From assembly GCF_029227915.1 (NCBI RefSeq), contig NC_079880.1:436001-500000 (forward strand): a stretch of DNA of 64,000 nt, written 5' to 3'. The notes under the pieces were generated by a model. It saw only the letters and a list, made by a program, of their open reading frames with translations, did not search any database and had not been told where the DNA came from. A program made the translations under genes and the position numbers. This DNA is from Hydractinia symbiolongicarpus. Its lineage: Eukaryota > Cnidaria > Hydrozoa > Anthoathecata > Hydractiniidae. Position 1 is the first letter of the stretch. Each line of letters begins with the position of its first letter. Shown piece by piece: positions 33,601-48,079 of this stretch.

Positions 33601-34587
33601 TGTGATAAATGAGAAAATTGGACTCCAAGAAATAACATCCTTCTCAATTTGACATGATTGCCGGAACTCAGCGATTACACAGGGCGCTGTGGTAGCGCTT
33701 TATTTAAGAATTTAGATAAATAAGTCATTCTTTACTGTGGGACCAATCCTATCCGTTATCGCACACTGAAGAAATAGCGACAGTTTCAAAAACTACATTT
33801 TATTGTCTTTCTAACAAGGTCAGTCCGTTTGAGTTACAACGGTTGGGTCACCTATTCGTACCAACATGTGTTTAGCGATATTTTTCTGATATTACTAGGT
33901 TGCATCGCTTTTAAAAATGAAATGATTGACTGTGGGACTTAATTGAACTAACTTTGGACTGTGACCTGATAAATGCTATAAATGAGACAATTGGACTCCA
34001 AGAAATAACATTCTTTTTAATTTGACGGGATTTCCGGAACTCAGCGATTACACTGGGCGCTGTGGTACCGCTTGATTTAAAAATTTAGATAAATAAGTCA
34101 TTCTTTACTGTGGGACCAATCCTAGCCGTTATTGCGCGCTGAAGAACTATCGACAGTTTCAAAAACTAAATTTTATTGACTTTCTAACGGTGTCGGTCCG
34201 TTTGAGTTACAACGGTTGGGTCACACATTCGTACTAACATGTATTTAGCGATATTTTTTTTGATATTACTAAGTTGCATCGTTTTTAACAAAGAAACGAA
34301 TGACTGTGGGACTTAATGTAACTAATTATGGACTGTGACCTTATAAATGTTAAAGTGAGACAATTGGACTCCAAGAAATAACATTCTTCCTAATTTGACA
34401 TGATTGCCGGAACTCAGCGATTACACTGGGCGCTGTGGTAGCGCTTCATTTAAGAATTTAGATAAATTAGTCATTCTTAACTGTGGGACCAATCCTAGCC
34501 GTTATCGCGCGCTGAAGAAATAGCGACAGTTTCAAAAACTACATTTCATTGACTTTCTAATGGTGTCAGTCCGTTTGAGTTACAACG

Positions 34588-34630
<43 letters not shown>

Positions 34631-36147
34631 TACCCAGGATAGCCTCTTCAGTTCCTATTGGTACTGCTATCAACGAGGGTCCTGCGAAGGGGGTCCTAGC
34701 GCATTTAAAGCTCCCATTTGAGCTACGAAAGTCGTGCAAGCACATCAATCGCTCAACTAGACAACCGCCTAAGATATCAATCCTATTCTCATGCTGAGCG
34801 CTAAGCAGAAAGGATAGATTCACACTTTTATAGTCTCTGGCATGACTCGGCCGGGGTTTGAACCCAAGACCTCCCGCACTGAAAGCGAACGCTCTACCAC
34901 AAGGCTATCAGTCGTTGGGTCACATATTCGTACCAACATGTATTTAGCGATGTTTTTTTGATATTACTAGGTTGCATCGCTCTTAACAATGAAACGATTG
35001 ACTGTGGGACTTAATTGAACGAACTTTGGATTGTGACCTAATAAATGTGATTAATGAGAAAATTGGACTCCAAGAAATAACATTCTTCTCAATTTGCCAT
35101 GATTGCCGGAACTCAGCGATTACACTGGGCGCTGTGGTAGCGCTTTATCTAAAAATTAAGATAAAAAAGTCATTCTTTACTGTGGGACCAATCTTAGCTG
35201 TTATCGCGCGCTGTAGAATTAGCGACAGTTTTAAAAACTACATTTCATTTGCTTTCTAACAGTATCAATCCGTTTGAGTTGCAAACGGTTGAGTCACATA
35301 TTCGTACCAACATGTTTTCGTGCTATTTTCCGGTATTACTAGGTTGTATGACTTTTACCAGTGAAACGATTGACTGTGGGACTTAATTGAACTGACTATG
35401 GACTGTGACTTTAAATATGTTATAAGTGAGACAAGCGGACTCTAAGAAATAACATTCTTTTTAATTTGACATGATTGCCGGAACTCAGCCATTACACTGG
35501 GCGCTGTGGTAGCGCTTCATTTAGGAATTTAGATAAATAAGTCATTCTTTACTGTGGGACCAATCCTAGCCGTTATCGCGCGCTGAAGAAATAGCGACAG
35601 TTTCAAAAACTAAATTTCATTGACTTTCTAAGAATATCAATCCGTTTGAGTTGCAACGGTTGAGTCACATATTCGTACCAACATGTATTCGTGCTATTTT
35701 CCGGTATTACTAGGTTGTATGGCTTTTACCGGTGAAACGATTGACTGTGGTACTTAATTGAACTGACTACGGACTGTGACCTTAAAAATGTTTTAAGTGA
35801 GACAAGCAGATTCCAAGAAATATCATTCTTTTTAATTTGACATGATTTCCGGAACTCAGCGATTACACTGGGCGCTGTGGTAGCGCTTCATTTAAGAACT
35901 TAGATAAGTAAGTCATTCTTAACTGTGGGACCAATCCTAGCCGTTATCCCGCGCTGAAGAAATAGCGACAGTTTCAAAAACTACATTCAATTGACTTTCT
36001 AAGAATATCAATCCGTTTGAGTTACAACGGTTGAGTCGCATATTCGTACCAACATGTATTTCGTGATATTTTTCCGGTACTACTAGGTTGTATGGCTTTT
36101 AACAGTGAAACGATTCACTGTGGGACTTAATTGAACTGATTATGGAC
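30650..36147. repeat. 5.5-kb higher-order satellite unit, copy 1
   Basis: About 14 monomers plus one SINE insertion. It matches 36,199-41,690 base for base apart from scattered single changes and a six-base length difference in the SINE's ATT tract. The offset is 5,549 bases before the SINE and 5,543 after it. Confidence 0.9.
34591..34913 (-). mobile_element. tRNA-derived SINE with ATT/AAT-repeat tail, copy 1
   Basis: This non-satellite insert interrupts a monomer between TTACAACGATT and GTTGGGTCACAT. Read on the minus strand it starts with a tRNA-like region, with an A-box-like TAGCCTTGTGG, GTAGAGCG and B-box GGTTCAAACCC (34,854-34,864 region). A body of about 220 bases follows, ending CTATCCTGGGTAAATAATAAT and a trinucleotide tail (about 40 bases, 34,591-34,630). 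That layout is typical of tRNA-SINEs; a similar conserved tail is known in cnidarian and other invertebrate SINEs, but I could not check the family. The 65-codon minus-strand frame inside is not a gene. Confidence 0.85.
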
Positions 36148-36198
36148 TGCGACCTGATCAATGTGATAATTGAGAAAATTGGACTGCAAGAAAAAAAC

Positions 36199-39100
36199 AT
36201 TCTTCTTAATTTGACATGATTGTCGAAACTCAGCGATTACACTAGGCGCTGTGGTAGCGCTTCATTTAAGAATTAAGATAAAAAAAGTCATTTTTTTACT
36301 GTGGGACCAATCCTAGCCGTTAGCGCGCGCTGAGAAATAGCGACAGTTTCAAAAACTACATTTCATTGACTTCCTAACGGTGTCAGTCCGTTTGAGTTTA
36401 AACGGTTGGGTCACATATTCGTACCAACATGTATTTCTTGATACTTTTCGGGTATTACTAGGTTGAATGGCTTTTAACAGCGAAACGATTGACTGCGGGA
36501 CTTAATTGATCTGATTATGGACTGTGACCCTGTAATGGTGAAAGCGAGACAATTGGACTTCAAGAAATAACATTCTTCTTAATTTGAAATGATTGCCGAA
36601 ACTCACCGATTACACCGGGCGTTGTGGAAGCGCTTCAATTAAAAATTAAGATAAGAGAGTCATTTTTTACTTAGGCACCAATCCTAGCTGTTAGCGCGCG
36701 CCGAAGAAATAAAAACAGTTTCAAATACTACATTTCACTGACTTTCTAACGGTGTCAGTTCGTTTGAGTTTCAACGCTTGGGTCACATATTCGTACCAAC
36801 ATGTATTTAGAGATATTTATCTGATATTACTAGGATGCATCGCTTTTAACAGTGAAACGATTGACCGTTGGACTTAATTGAACTAACTTTGGACTGCGAC
36901 CTGATCAATGTGATAAATGAGAAAATTGGACTGCAAGAAAAAAACATTCTTCATAATTTGACATGATTGTCGAAACTCAGCGATTACACTAGGCGCTGTG
37001 GTAGCGCTTCATTTAAGAATTAAGATAAAAAAAGTCATTTTTTTACTGTGGGACCAATCCTAGCCGTTAGCGCGCGCTGAAAAAATAGCGACAGTTTCAA
37101 AAACTACATTTTATTGACTTCCTAACGGTGTCAGTCCGTTTGAGTTTAAACGGTTGGGTCACATATTCGTACCAACATGTATTTCTTGATACTTTTCGGG
37201 TATTACTAGGTTGAATGGCTTTTAACAGCGAAACGATTGACTGCGGGACTTAATTGATCTGATTATGGACTGTGACCCTGTAAATGTGAAAGCAAGACAA
37301 TTGGACTTCAAGAAATAACATTCTTCTTGATTTGAAATGATTGCCGAAACTCAGCGATTACACTGGGCGCTGTGGTAGCGCTTCAATTCAGAATTAAGAT
37401 AAGAAAGTCATTTTTTACTGAGGGACCAATCCTAGCCGTTAGCGCCCGCTGAAGAAATAGTGAAAGGTTCAAAAACTACATTTCATTGACTTTCTAACGG
37501 TGTCAGTCCGTTTAAGTTTCCACAGTTGGGTCATATATGCGTACCAACATGTATTTAGCGAAATTCATCTGACATTACTAGATTTCATCGCTTTTAACAG
37601 CGAAACGATTGACTGTGGGACTTAATTGAACTAACTTTTGACTATGACCTGATAAATGTGATAAATAAAAAAATTGGACTCCAAGAAATAGCATTCTTCT
37701 TAATTTGACATGATTGCATAAACTCAGCGATTACACTGGGCGCTGTTGTAGCGCTTCATTTAAAAATTTAAATTAATAAGTCATTTTTTACTGTGAGACC
37801 AATCCTAGCCGTTATCGCGCCCTGAAGAAATAGCGACAGTTTCAGAAACTTCATTTCATTGACTTTCTAACGGTGTCCATCCGTTTGAGTTACAACGGTT
37901 GCGTAACATATTCGTACCAACATGAATTTAGCGATATTTTCCTGATATTACTGGGTTTCATCGCCTTTAACAATAAAATGATTGACTGTGGGACTTAATT
38001 GAACTAAATTTTGACTGTGACCTGATAAATGTGATAAATGAAAAAATTGGACTCCAAGAAATATCATTCTTTTTAATTTGACATGATTTCCAGAACTCAG
38101 CGATTACACTGGGCGCTGTGGTAGCGCTTCATTTAAGAATTTAGATAAGTAAGTCACTGTTAATTGTGGGACCAATCCTAGTCGTTATCCCGCGCTGAAG
38201 AAATAGCGACAGTTTCAAAAACTACATTTTATTGTCTTTCTAACAGTGTCAGTCCGTTTGAGTTACAACGGTTGGGTCACATATTCGTACTAACATGTAT
38301 TTAGCGATATTTTTTTTGATATTACTAGGTTGCATCGCTTTTAACAATGAAATGATTGACTGTGGGACTTAATTGAACTAACTTTGGACTGTGACCTGAT
38401 AAATGTGATAAATGAGACAATTGGACTCCAAGAAATAACATTCTTTCTAATTTGACGGGATTTCCGGAACTCAGCGATTACACTGGGCGCTGTGGTAGCG
38501 CTTTATTTCAAAATTTAAATAAATAAGTCATTCTTTACTGTGGGACCAATCCTAGCCGCTAGTGCGCGCTGAAGAAATATCGACAGTTTCAAAAACTAAA
38601 TTTCATTGACTTTCTAACGGTGTCAGTCCGTTTGAGTTACAACGCTTGGGTCACACATTCGTACCAACATGTATTTAGCGATATTTTTTTTGATATTACT
38701 AAGTTGCATCGCTTTTAACAATGAAACGAATGACTGTGGGACTTAATTGAACTGATTATGTACTGTGACCTTATAAATGTTAAAGTGAGACAATTGGACT
38801 CCAAGATATAACATTCTTCCTAATTTGACATGATTGCCGAAACTCAGCGATTACACTGGGCCCTGTTGTAGCGCTTCAATTAAAAATTAAGATAAAAAAG
38901 TCATTTTTTACTGTGGGACCAATCTTAGCCGTTACCTTGCGCTGAAGAAATATCGACAGTTTCAAAAACAAAATTTCATCGACTTTCTAACGGTGTCAGT
39001 CCGTTTGAGTTACAACGATTGGGTCACATATTCGTACCAAAATGTATTTAGCGATATTTTTTTGATATTACTAGGTTGCATCGCTCTTAACAATGAAACG

Positions 39101-40136
39101 ATTGACTGTGGGACTTAATTGAAAAAACTTTGGACTGTGACCTAATAAATGTGATAAATGAGAAAATTGGACTCCAAGAAATAACATCCTTCTCAATTTG
39201 ACATGATTGCCGGAACTCAGCGATTACACAGGGCGCTGTGGTAGCGCTTTATTTAAGAATTTAGATAAATAAGTCATTCTTTACTGTGGGACCAATCCTA
39301 TCCGTTATCGCACACTGAAGAAATAGCGACATTTTCAAAAACTACATTTTATTGTCTTTCTAACAAGGTCAGTCCGTTTGAGTTACAACGGTTGGGTCAC
39401 CTATTCGTACCAACATGTGTTTAGCGATATTTTTCTGATATTACTAGGTTGCATCGCTTTTAAAAATGAAATGATTGACTGTGGGACTTAATTGAACTAA
39501 CTTTGGACTGTGACCTGATAAATGCTATAAATGAGACAATTGGACTCCAAGAAATAACATTCTTTTTAATTTGACGGGATTTCCGGAACTCAGCGATTAC
39601 ACTGGGCGCTGTGGTACCGCTTGATTTAAAAATTTAGATAAATAAGTCATTCTTTACTGTGGGACCAATCCTAGCCGTTATTGCGCGCTGAAGAACTATC
39701 GACAGTTTCAAAAACTAAATTTTATTGACTTTCTAACGGTGTCGGTCCGTTTGAGTTACAACGGTTGGGTCACACATTCGTACCAACATGTATTTAGCGA
39801 TATTTTTTTTGATATTACTAAGTTGCATCGTTTTTAACAAAGAAACGAATGACTGTGGGACTTAATGTAACTAATTATGGACTGTGACCTTATAAATGTT
39901 AAAGTGAGACAATTGGACTCCAAGAAATAACATTCTTCCTAATTTGACATGATTGCCGGAACTCAGCGATTACACTGGGCGCTGTGGTAGCGCTTCATTT
40001 AAGAATTTAGATAAATTAGTCATTCTTAACTGTGGGACCAATCCTAGCCGTTATCGCGCGCTGAAGAAATAGCGACAGTTTCAAAAACTACATTTCATTG
40101 ACTTTCTAATGGTGTCAGTCCGTTTGAGTTACAACG

Positions 40137-40173
<37 letters not shown>

Positions 40174-41690
40174 TACCCAGGATAGCCTCTTCAGTTCCTA
40201 TTGGTACTGCTATCAACGAGGGTCCTGCGAAGGGGGTCCTAGCGCATTTAAAGCTCCCATTTGAGCTACGAAAGTCGTGCAAGCACATCAATCGCTCAAC
40301 TAGACAACCGCCTAAGATATCAATCCTATTCTCATGCTGAGCGCTAAGCAGAAAGGATAGATTCACACTTTTATAGTCTCTGGCATGACTCGGCCGGGGT
40401 TTGAACCCAAGACCTCCCGCACTGAAAGCGAACGCTCTACCACAAGGCTATCAGTCGTTGGGTCACATATTCGTACCAACATGTATTTAGCGATGTTTTT
40501 TTGATATTACTAGGTTGCATCGCTCTTAACAATGAAACGATTGACTGTGGGACTTAATTGAACGAACTTTGGATTGTGACCTAATAAATGTGATTAATGA
40601 GAAAATTGGACTCCAAGAAATAACATTCTTCTCAATTTGCCATGATTGCCGGAACTCAGCGATTACACTGGGCGCTGTGGTAGCGCTTTATCTAAAAATT
40701 AAGATAAAAAAGTCATTCTTTACTGTGGGACCAATCTTAGCTGTTATCGCGCGCTGTAGAATTAGCGACAGTTTTAAAAACTACATTTCATTTGCTTTCT
40801 AACAGTATCAATCCGTTTGAGTTGAAAACGGTTGAGTCACATATTCGTACCAACATGTTTTCGTGCTATTTTCCGGTATTACTAGGTTGTATGACTTTTA
40901 CCAGTGAAACGATTGACTGTGGGACTTAATTGAACTGACTATGGACTGTGACTTTAAATATGTTATAAGTGAGACAAGCGGACTCTAAGAAATAACATTC
41001 TTTTTAATTTGACATGATTGCCGGAACTCAGCCATTACACTGGGCGCTGTGGTAGCGCTTCATTTAGGAATTTAGATAAATAAGTCATTCTTTACTGTGG
41101 GACCAATCCTAGCCGTTATCGCGCGCTGAAGAAATAGCGACAGTTTCAAAAACTAAATTTCATTGACTTTCTAAGAATATCAATCCGTTTGAGTTGCAAC
41201 GGTTGAGTCACATATTCGTACCAACATGTATTCGTGCTATTTTCCGGTATTACTAGGTTGTATGGCTTTTACCGGTGAAACGATTGACTGTGGTACTTAA
41301 TTGAACTGACTACGGACTGTGACCTTAAAAATGTTTTAAGTGAGACAAGCAGATTCCAAGAAATATCATTCTTTTTAATTTGACATGATTTCCGGAACTC
41401 AGCGATTACACTGGGCGCTGTGGTAGCGCTTCATTTAAGAACTTAGATAAGTAAGTCATTCTTAACTGTGGGACCAATCCTAGCCGTTATCCCGCGCTGA
41501 AGAAATAGCGACAGTTTCAAAAACTACATTCAATTGACTTTCTAAGAATATCAATCCGTTTGAGTTACAACGGTTGAGTCGCATATTCGTACCAACATGT
41601 ATTTCGTGATATTTTTCCGGTACTACTAGGTTGTATGGCTTTTAACAGTGAAACGATTCACTGTGGGACTTAATTGAACTGATTATGGAC
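36199..41690. repeat. 5.5-kb higher-order satellite unit, copy 2
   Basis: Tandem copy of 30,650-36,147. The ~50-base junction resembles the monomer near 31,345 (ACCTGATCAATGTGATAA), which suggests unequal crossing-over between non-equivalent monomers. Single differences seen include GGGCGTTGTGG for GGGCGCTGTGG at about 36,618 and GACATTTTC for GACAGTTTC near 39,327. Confidence 0.9.
40140..40456 (-). mobile_element. tRNA-derived SINE, copy 2 (duplicated with its satellite unit)
   Basis: The body is identical to copy 1 as far as I compared it, with the same flanking monomer junctions. It was therefore copied by satellite duplication and not by a second insertion. The ATT tract is about 34 bases, two triplets shorter than in copy 1. 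Confidence 0.85.
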
Positions 41691-43600
41691 TGTGACCTTA
41701 TAAATGTTAAAGTGAGACAATTGGACTCCAAGAAATAACATTCTTCCTACCTTGACATGATTGCCGAAACTCAGCGATTACGCTGGGCGCTGTGGCAGCG
41801 CTTCAACTAAAAATTAAGATAAAAAAGTCATTCTTTACTGTGGGACCAATCTTAGCCGTTATCGCGCGCTGAAGAATTAGCGACAGTTTCAAAATCTACA
41901 TTTCATTGACTTTTTAACGGTGTCAGTCCTTTTGAGCTACAACGGTTGGGTCACCTATTCGTACCATCATGTGTTTAGCGATATTTTTCTGATACTACTA
42001 GGTTGCAACGCTTTTAACAATGAAACGATGGACTGTGGGACTTTATTGAACTACCTTTGGACTGTGACCTGATAAATGTAATAAATGAGACAATTGGACT
42101 CCAAGAAATAACATTCTTCTTAATTTGACGGGATTGCCGGAGCTCAGCGTTTAAACGGGGCGCTGTGGTAGCGCTTCATTTAAAAATTTAGATAAATAAG
42201 TCATTCTTTACTGTGGGACCAATCCTAGCCGTTATCGCGCACTGAAGAATTATCGACAGTTTCAAAAACTACATTTCATTGACTTTCTAACGGTGTCAGT
42301 CCGTTTGAGTTGCAACGCTTGGGCACACATTCGTACCAACATGTATTTAGCGATATTTTTTTTGATATTACTAAGTTGCATCGCTTTTAACAATGAAACG
42401 AATGACTGTGGGACTTAATTGAACTGATTATGTACTGTGACCTTATAAATGTTAAAGTGAGACAATTGGACTCCAAGATATAACATTCTTCCTAATTTGA
42501 CATGATTGCCGAAACTCAGCGATTACACTGGGCCCTGTGGTAGCGCTTCAATATAAAATTAAGATAAAAAAGTCATTCTTTACTGTGGGACCAATCTTAG
42601 CCGTTACCGCGCGCTGAAGAAATATCGACAGTTTCAAAAACGAAATTTCATTGACTTTCTAACGGTGTCAGTCCGTTTGAGTTACAACGATTGGGTCACA
42701 TATTCGTACCAAAATGTATTTAGCGATATTTTTTTGATATTACTAGGTTGCATCGCTCTTAACAATGGAACGATTGACTGTGGGACTTAATTGAACAAAT
42801 TTTGGACTGTGACCTAATAAATGTGATAAATGAGAAAATTGGACTCCAAGAAATAACATTCTTCTCAATTTGACATGATTGCCGGAACTCAGCGATTACA
42901 CAGGGCGCTGTGGTAGCGCTTTATTTAAGAATTTAGTTAAATAAGTCATTCTTTACTGTGGGACCAATCCTATCCGTTATCGCGCACTGAAGAAATAGCG
43001 ACAGTTTGAAAAACTACATTTTATTGTCTTTCTAACAGTGTCAGTCCGTTTGAGTTACAACGGTTGGGTCACATATTCGTACTAACATGTATTTAGCGAT
43101 ATTTTTTTTGATATTACTAGGTTGCATCGCTTTTAACAATGAAACGATTGACTGTGGGACTTAATTGAACAAACTTTGGACTGTGACCTGATAAATGTGA
43201 TAAATGAGAAAATTGGACTCCAAGAAATAACATTCTTCTTAATTTGACGGGATTGCCGGAACTTAGCGATTACACGGGGCGCTGTGGTAGCGCGTCATTT
43301 AAAAATTTAGATAAATAAGTCATTCTTTATTGTGGGACCAATCCTAGCCGTTATCGCGCGCTGAAGAATTATCGACTGTTTCAAAAACTACATTTCATTG
43401 ACTTTCTAACGGTGATAGTCCGTTTGAGTTACAACGGTTGGGTCACCTATTCGTACCAACATGTGTTTAGCGATATTTTTCTGATATTACTAGGTTGCTT
43501 CGCTTTTAACAATGAAATGATTGACTGTGGGACTTAATTGAACTAACTTTGGACTGTGACCTGATAAATGCGATAAATGAGACAATTGGACTCCCAGAAA
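41691..43600. repeat. Satellite monomers between the two long duplications
   Basis: About five monomers of the right-array family without an obvious higher-order partner inside this block. The first ~0.3 kb recurs at the extreme right of the window. Confidence 0.85.
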
Positions 43601-46600
43601 TAACATTCTTTTTAATTTGACGGGATTTTCGGAACTCAGCGATTACACTGGGCGCTGTGGTACCGCTTTATTTAAAAATTTAGATAAATAAGTCATTCTT
43701 TACTGTGGGACCAATCCTAGCAGTTATTGCGCGCTGAAGAAATATCGACAGTTTCAAAAACTAAATTTTATTGACTTTCTAACGGTGTCAGTCCGTTTGA
43801 GTTACAACGGTTGGGTCACACATTCGTACAAACATGTATTTAGCGATATTTTTTTTGATATTACTAAGTTGCATCGCTTTTAACAATGAAACGAATGACT
43901 GTGGGACTTAATGTAACTAATTATGGACTGTGACCTTATAAATGTTAAAGTGAGACAATTGGACTCCAAGAAATAACATTCTTCCTAATTTGACATGATT
44001 GCCGAAACTCAGCGATTACACTGGGCCCTGTGGTAGCGCTTCAATTAAAAATTAAGATAAAAAAGTCATTCTTTACTGTGGGACCAATCTTAGCCGTTAT
44101 CGCGCTCTGAAGAAATATCGACAGTTTCAAAGACAAAATTTCATTGACTTTCTAATGGTGTCAGTCCGTTTGAGTTACAACGATCGGGTCACATATTCGT
44201 ACCAACATGTATTTAGCGATGTTTTTTTGATATTACTAGGTTGCATCGCTCTTAACAATGAAACGATTGACTGTGGGACTTAATTTAACAAACTTTGGAC
44301 TGTGACCTGATAAATGTGATAAATGAGAAAATTGGACTCCAAGAAATAACATTCTTCTTAATTTGACGGGATTGCCGGAACTTAGCGATTACACGGGGCG
44401 CTGTGGTAGCACGTCATTTAAAAATTTAGATAAATAAGTCATTCTTTTTTGTGGGACCAATCCTAGCCGTTATCGCGCGCTGAAGAATTATCGACTGTCT
44501 CAAAAACTACATTTCATTGACTTTCTAACGGTGTCAGTCCGTTTGAGTTACAACGGTTGGGTCACACATTCGTACCAACATGTATTTAGCGTTATTTTTT
44601 TGATATTACTAGGTTGCATCGCTCTTAACAATGAAACGATTGACTGTGGGACTTAATTGAACGAACTTTGGATTGTGACCTAATAAATGTGATAAATGAG
44701 AAAATTGGACTCCAAGAAATAACATTCTTCTCAATTTGACATGATTGCCGGAACTCAGCGATTACACTGGCGCTGTGGTTGCGCTTCATTTAAGAATTTA
44801 GATAAACCAGTCATTCTTTACTGTGGGACCAAGCCTATCCATTATCGCACGCTGAAGAAAGAGCGACAGTTTCAAAAACTACATTTTATTGTCTTTCTAA
44901 CAGTGTCAGTCTGTTTGAGTTACAACGGTTGGGTCACATATTTGTACCAACATGTCTTTAGAGATATTTTTTTGATATTGCTAGGCTGCATCGCTCTTAA
45001 CATTGAAACGATTGACTGTGGGACTTAATTGAACAAACTTTGGACTGTGACCTAATAAATATGATAAATGAGAAAATTGGACTCCAAGAAATAACATTCT
45101 TCTCAATTTGACATGATTGCCAGAACTCAGCGATTACACTGGGCGCTGTGGTAGCGCTTTATTTAGGAATTTAGATAAATAAGTCATTCTTTACTGTGGG
45201 ACCAATCCTATACGTTATCCCGCGCTGAAGAAATAGCGACAGTTTCAAAAACTACATTTCATTGTCTTTCTAACAGTGTCAGTCCGTTTGAGTTTCAACA
45301 GTTGGGTCACATATTCGTACCAACATGTATTTAGCGATATTTATCTGATATTACTAGGTTGCATCGCTTTTAACAGTGAAACGAATGACTGTGGGACTTA
45401 ATTGAACTAACTTTGGACTGTGAACTGATAAATGTGATAAATGAAAAAGATTGGACTCCAAGAAATAACATTCTTCTTAATTTGACATGATTCCCGGAAC
45501 TCAGCGGTTACACTGGGCGCTGTGGTAGCGCTTCTTTAAAAATTTAAATTAATAAGCCATTTTTTACTGTGGGTCCAATCCTAGCCGTTATCGCGCGCTG
45601 AAGAGATAGCGACAGTTTAAAAAACTACATTTCATTGACTTTCTAACGGTGTCAGTCTGTTTGAGTTACAACGGTTGGGTCACCTATTCGTGCCAACATG
45701 TATTTAGCGATATTTTTCTCATATTATTAGGTTGCATCGCTTTTAACAGTGAAACGATTGACTGTGGCACATAATTGAACTGATTTTGGACTGTGACCTT
45801 AAAAAATGTTAAAGGGGAGACAATTGGACTCCAAGAAATAACATTCTTCTTAATTTGACATGATTACCGAAACTCAGCGATTACACTGGGCGCTGTGGCA
45901 GCGCTTCAATTAAAAATTAAGATAAAAAAGTTATTTTATACTGTGGGACCAATCCTAGCCGTTATCGCGCGCTGAAGAGATAGCGACAGTTTAAAAAACT
46001 ACATTTCATTGACTTTCTAACGGTGTCAGTCCGCTTGAGTTTCAACGGTTGGGTCACATATTCGTACCAACATGTATTTAGCGATATTTTTTTGATATTA
46101 CTAGGTTGCATCGCTCTTAACAATGAAACGATTGACTGTGGGACTTAATTGAACAAACTTTGGACTGTGACCTAATAAATGTGATAAATGAGAAAATTGG
46201 ACTCCAAGAAATAACATTCTTCTCAATTTGACATGATTGCCGGAACTCAGCGATTACACTGGGCGCTGTGGTAGCGCTTTATTTAAGAATTTAGATAAAT
46301 AAGTCATTCTTTACTGTGGGACCAATCCTATCCGTTATCGCGCGCTGAAGAAATAGCGACAGTTTCAAAAACTACATTTTATTGTCTTTCTAACAGTGTC
46401 AGTCCGTTTGAGTTACAACGGTTGGGTCACATATTCGTACTAACATGTATTTAGCGATATTTTTTTGATATTACTAGGTTGCATCGCTCTTAACAATGAA
46501 ACGATTAACTGTGGGACTTAATTGAACTGATTATAGACTGTGACCTTGAAAATGTTATAAGTGAGACAAGCGGACTCAAAGAAATAACATTCTTTTTAAT

Positions 46601-48079
46601 TTGACATGATTGCCGGAATTCAGCGATTACACCGTGCGCTGTGGTAGCGCTTCATTTAAAAATTTAGATAAATAAGTCATTCTTTACTGTGGGACAAATC
46701 CTAGCCGTTATCACGCTCTGAAGAAATATCGACAGTTTCAAAAACAAAATTTCATTGACTTTCTAAGAGTATCAATCCGTTTGAGTTACAACGGTTGCGT
46801 CACATATTGGTACCAACATGTATTTCGTGATATTTTTCCGGTACTACTAGCTGGTATGGCTTTTAACAGTGAAACGATTAATTGTGGGACTTAATTGAAC
46901 AAACTTTGGACTGTGACCTAATAAATGTGATAAATGAGAAAATAGGACTCCAAGAAATAACATTCTTCCTAATTTGACATGATTGCCGAAACTCAGCGAT
47001 TACACTGGGCGCTGTGGCAGCGCTTCAATTAAAAATTAAGATAAAAAAGTTATTTTATACTGTGGGACCAATCCTAGCCGTTATCGCGCGCTGAAGAGAT
47101 AGCGACAGTTTAAAAAACTACATTTCATTGACTTTCTAACGGTGTCAGTCCGCTTGAGTTACAACGGTTGGGTCACATATTCGTACCAACATGTATTTAG
47201 CGATATTTTTTTGATATTACTAGGTTGCATCGCTCTTAACAATGAAACGATTGACTGTGGGACTTAATTGAACAAACTTTGGACTGTGACCTAATAAATG
47301 TGATAAATGAGAAAATTGGACTCCAAGAAATAACATTCTTCTCAATTTGACATGATTGCCGAAACTCAGCGATTACACTGGGCGCTGGGGTAGCGCTTTA
47401 TTTAAGAATTTAGATAAATAAGTCATTCTTTACTGTGGGACCAATCCTATCCGTTATCGCGCGCTGAAGAAATAGCGACAGTTTCAAAAACTACATTTTA
47501 TTGTCTTTCTAACAGTGTCAGTCCGTTTGAGTTACAACGGTTGGGTCACATATTCGTACTAACATGTATTTAGCGATATTTTTTTGATATTACTAGGTTG
47601 CATCGTTCTTAACAATGAAACGATTGACTGTGGGACTTAATTGAACAAACTTTGGACTATAACCTAATAAATGTGATAAAAAAACAGAAAATTGGACTCC
47701 AAGAAATAACATTCTTCTTAATTTGACATGATTGCCGAAACTCTGCGATTACACTGGGCGCTGTGGTGGCGCTTCATTTAAAAATTTAGATAAATAAGTC
47801 ATTCTTTACTGTGGGACCAATCCTATCCGTTATCGCGCGTGGAAGAAATAGCGAAAGTTTCAAAAAATACATTTCATTGTCTTTCTAACAGTGTCAGTGC
47901 GTTTGAGTTACATCGGTTGGGTCACATATTCGTACCAACATGTATTTAGCGATATTTTTTGATATTACTAGGTTGTATCGCTTGTAACATAAAAACGAAT
48001 AACTGTGGGACTTAATTGAACTGATTATGGACTGTGACCTTGAAAATGTTATAAGTGAGACAAGCGGACTCAAAGAAAT
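43600..48079. repeat. 12-monomer higher-order unit (4,478 bp), copy 1
   Basis: Offset to copy 2 is 4,478 bases (12 x 373.2), seen at every landmark checked. Private variants are shared, such as GATAAAAAAACAG at about 47,678 and 52,156 and CTTGTAACATAAAAACGAAT at about 47,981 and 52,459. The 95-codon frame at 44,741-45,028 and its identical partner at 49,219-49,506 are satellite sequence, not genes. Confidence 0.9.

Noticed and set aside
34626-40802. 65-codon minus frames in the SINEs and 77-codon plus frames at 35,026 and 40,569
   Set aside because: The first lies within a tRNA-derived SINE body, the second in satellite monomers. Both are duplicated passively.
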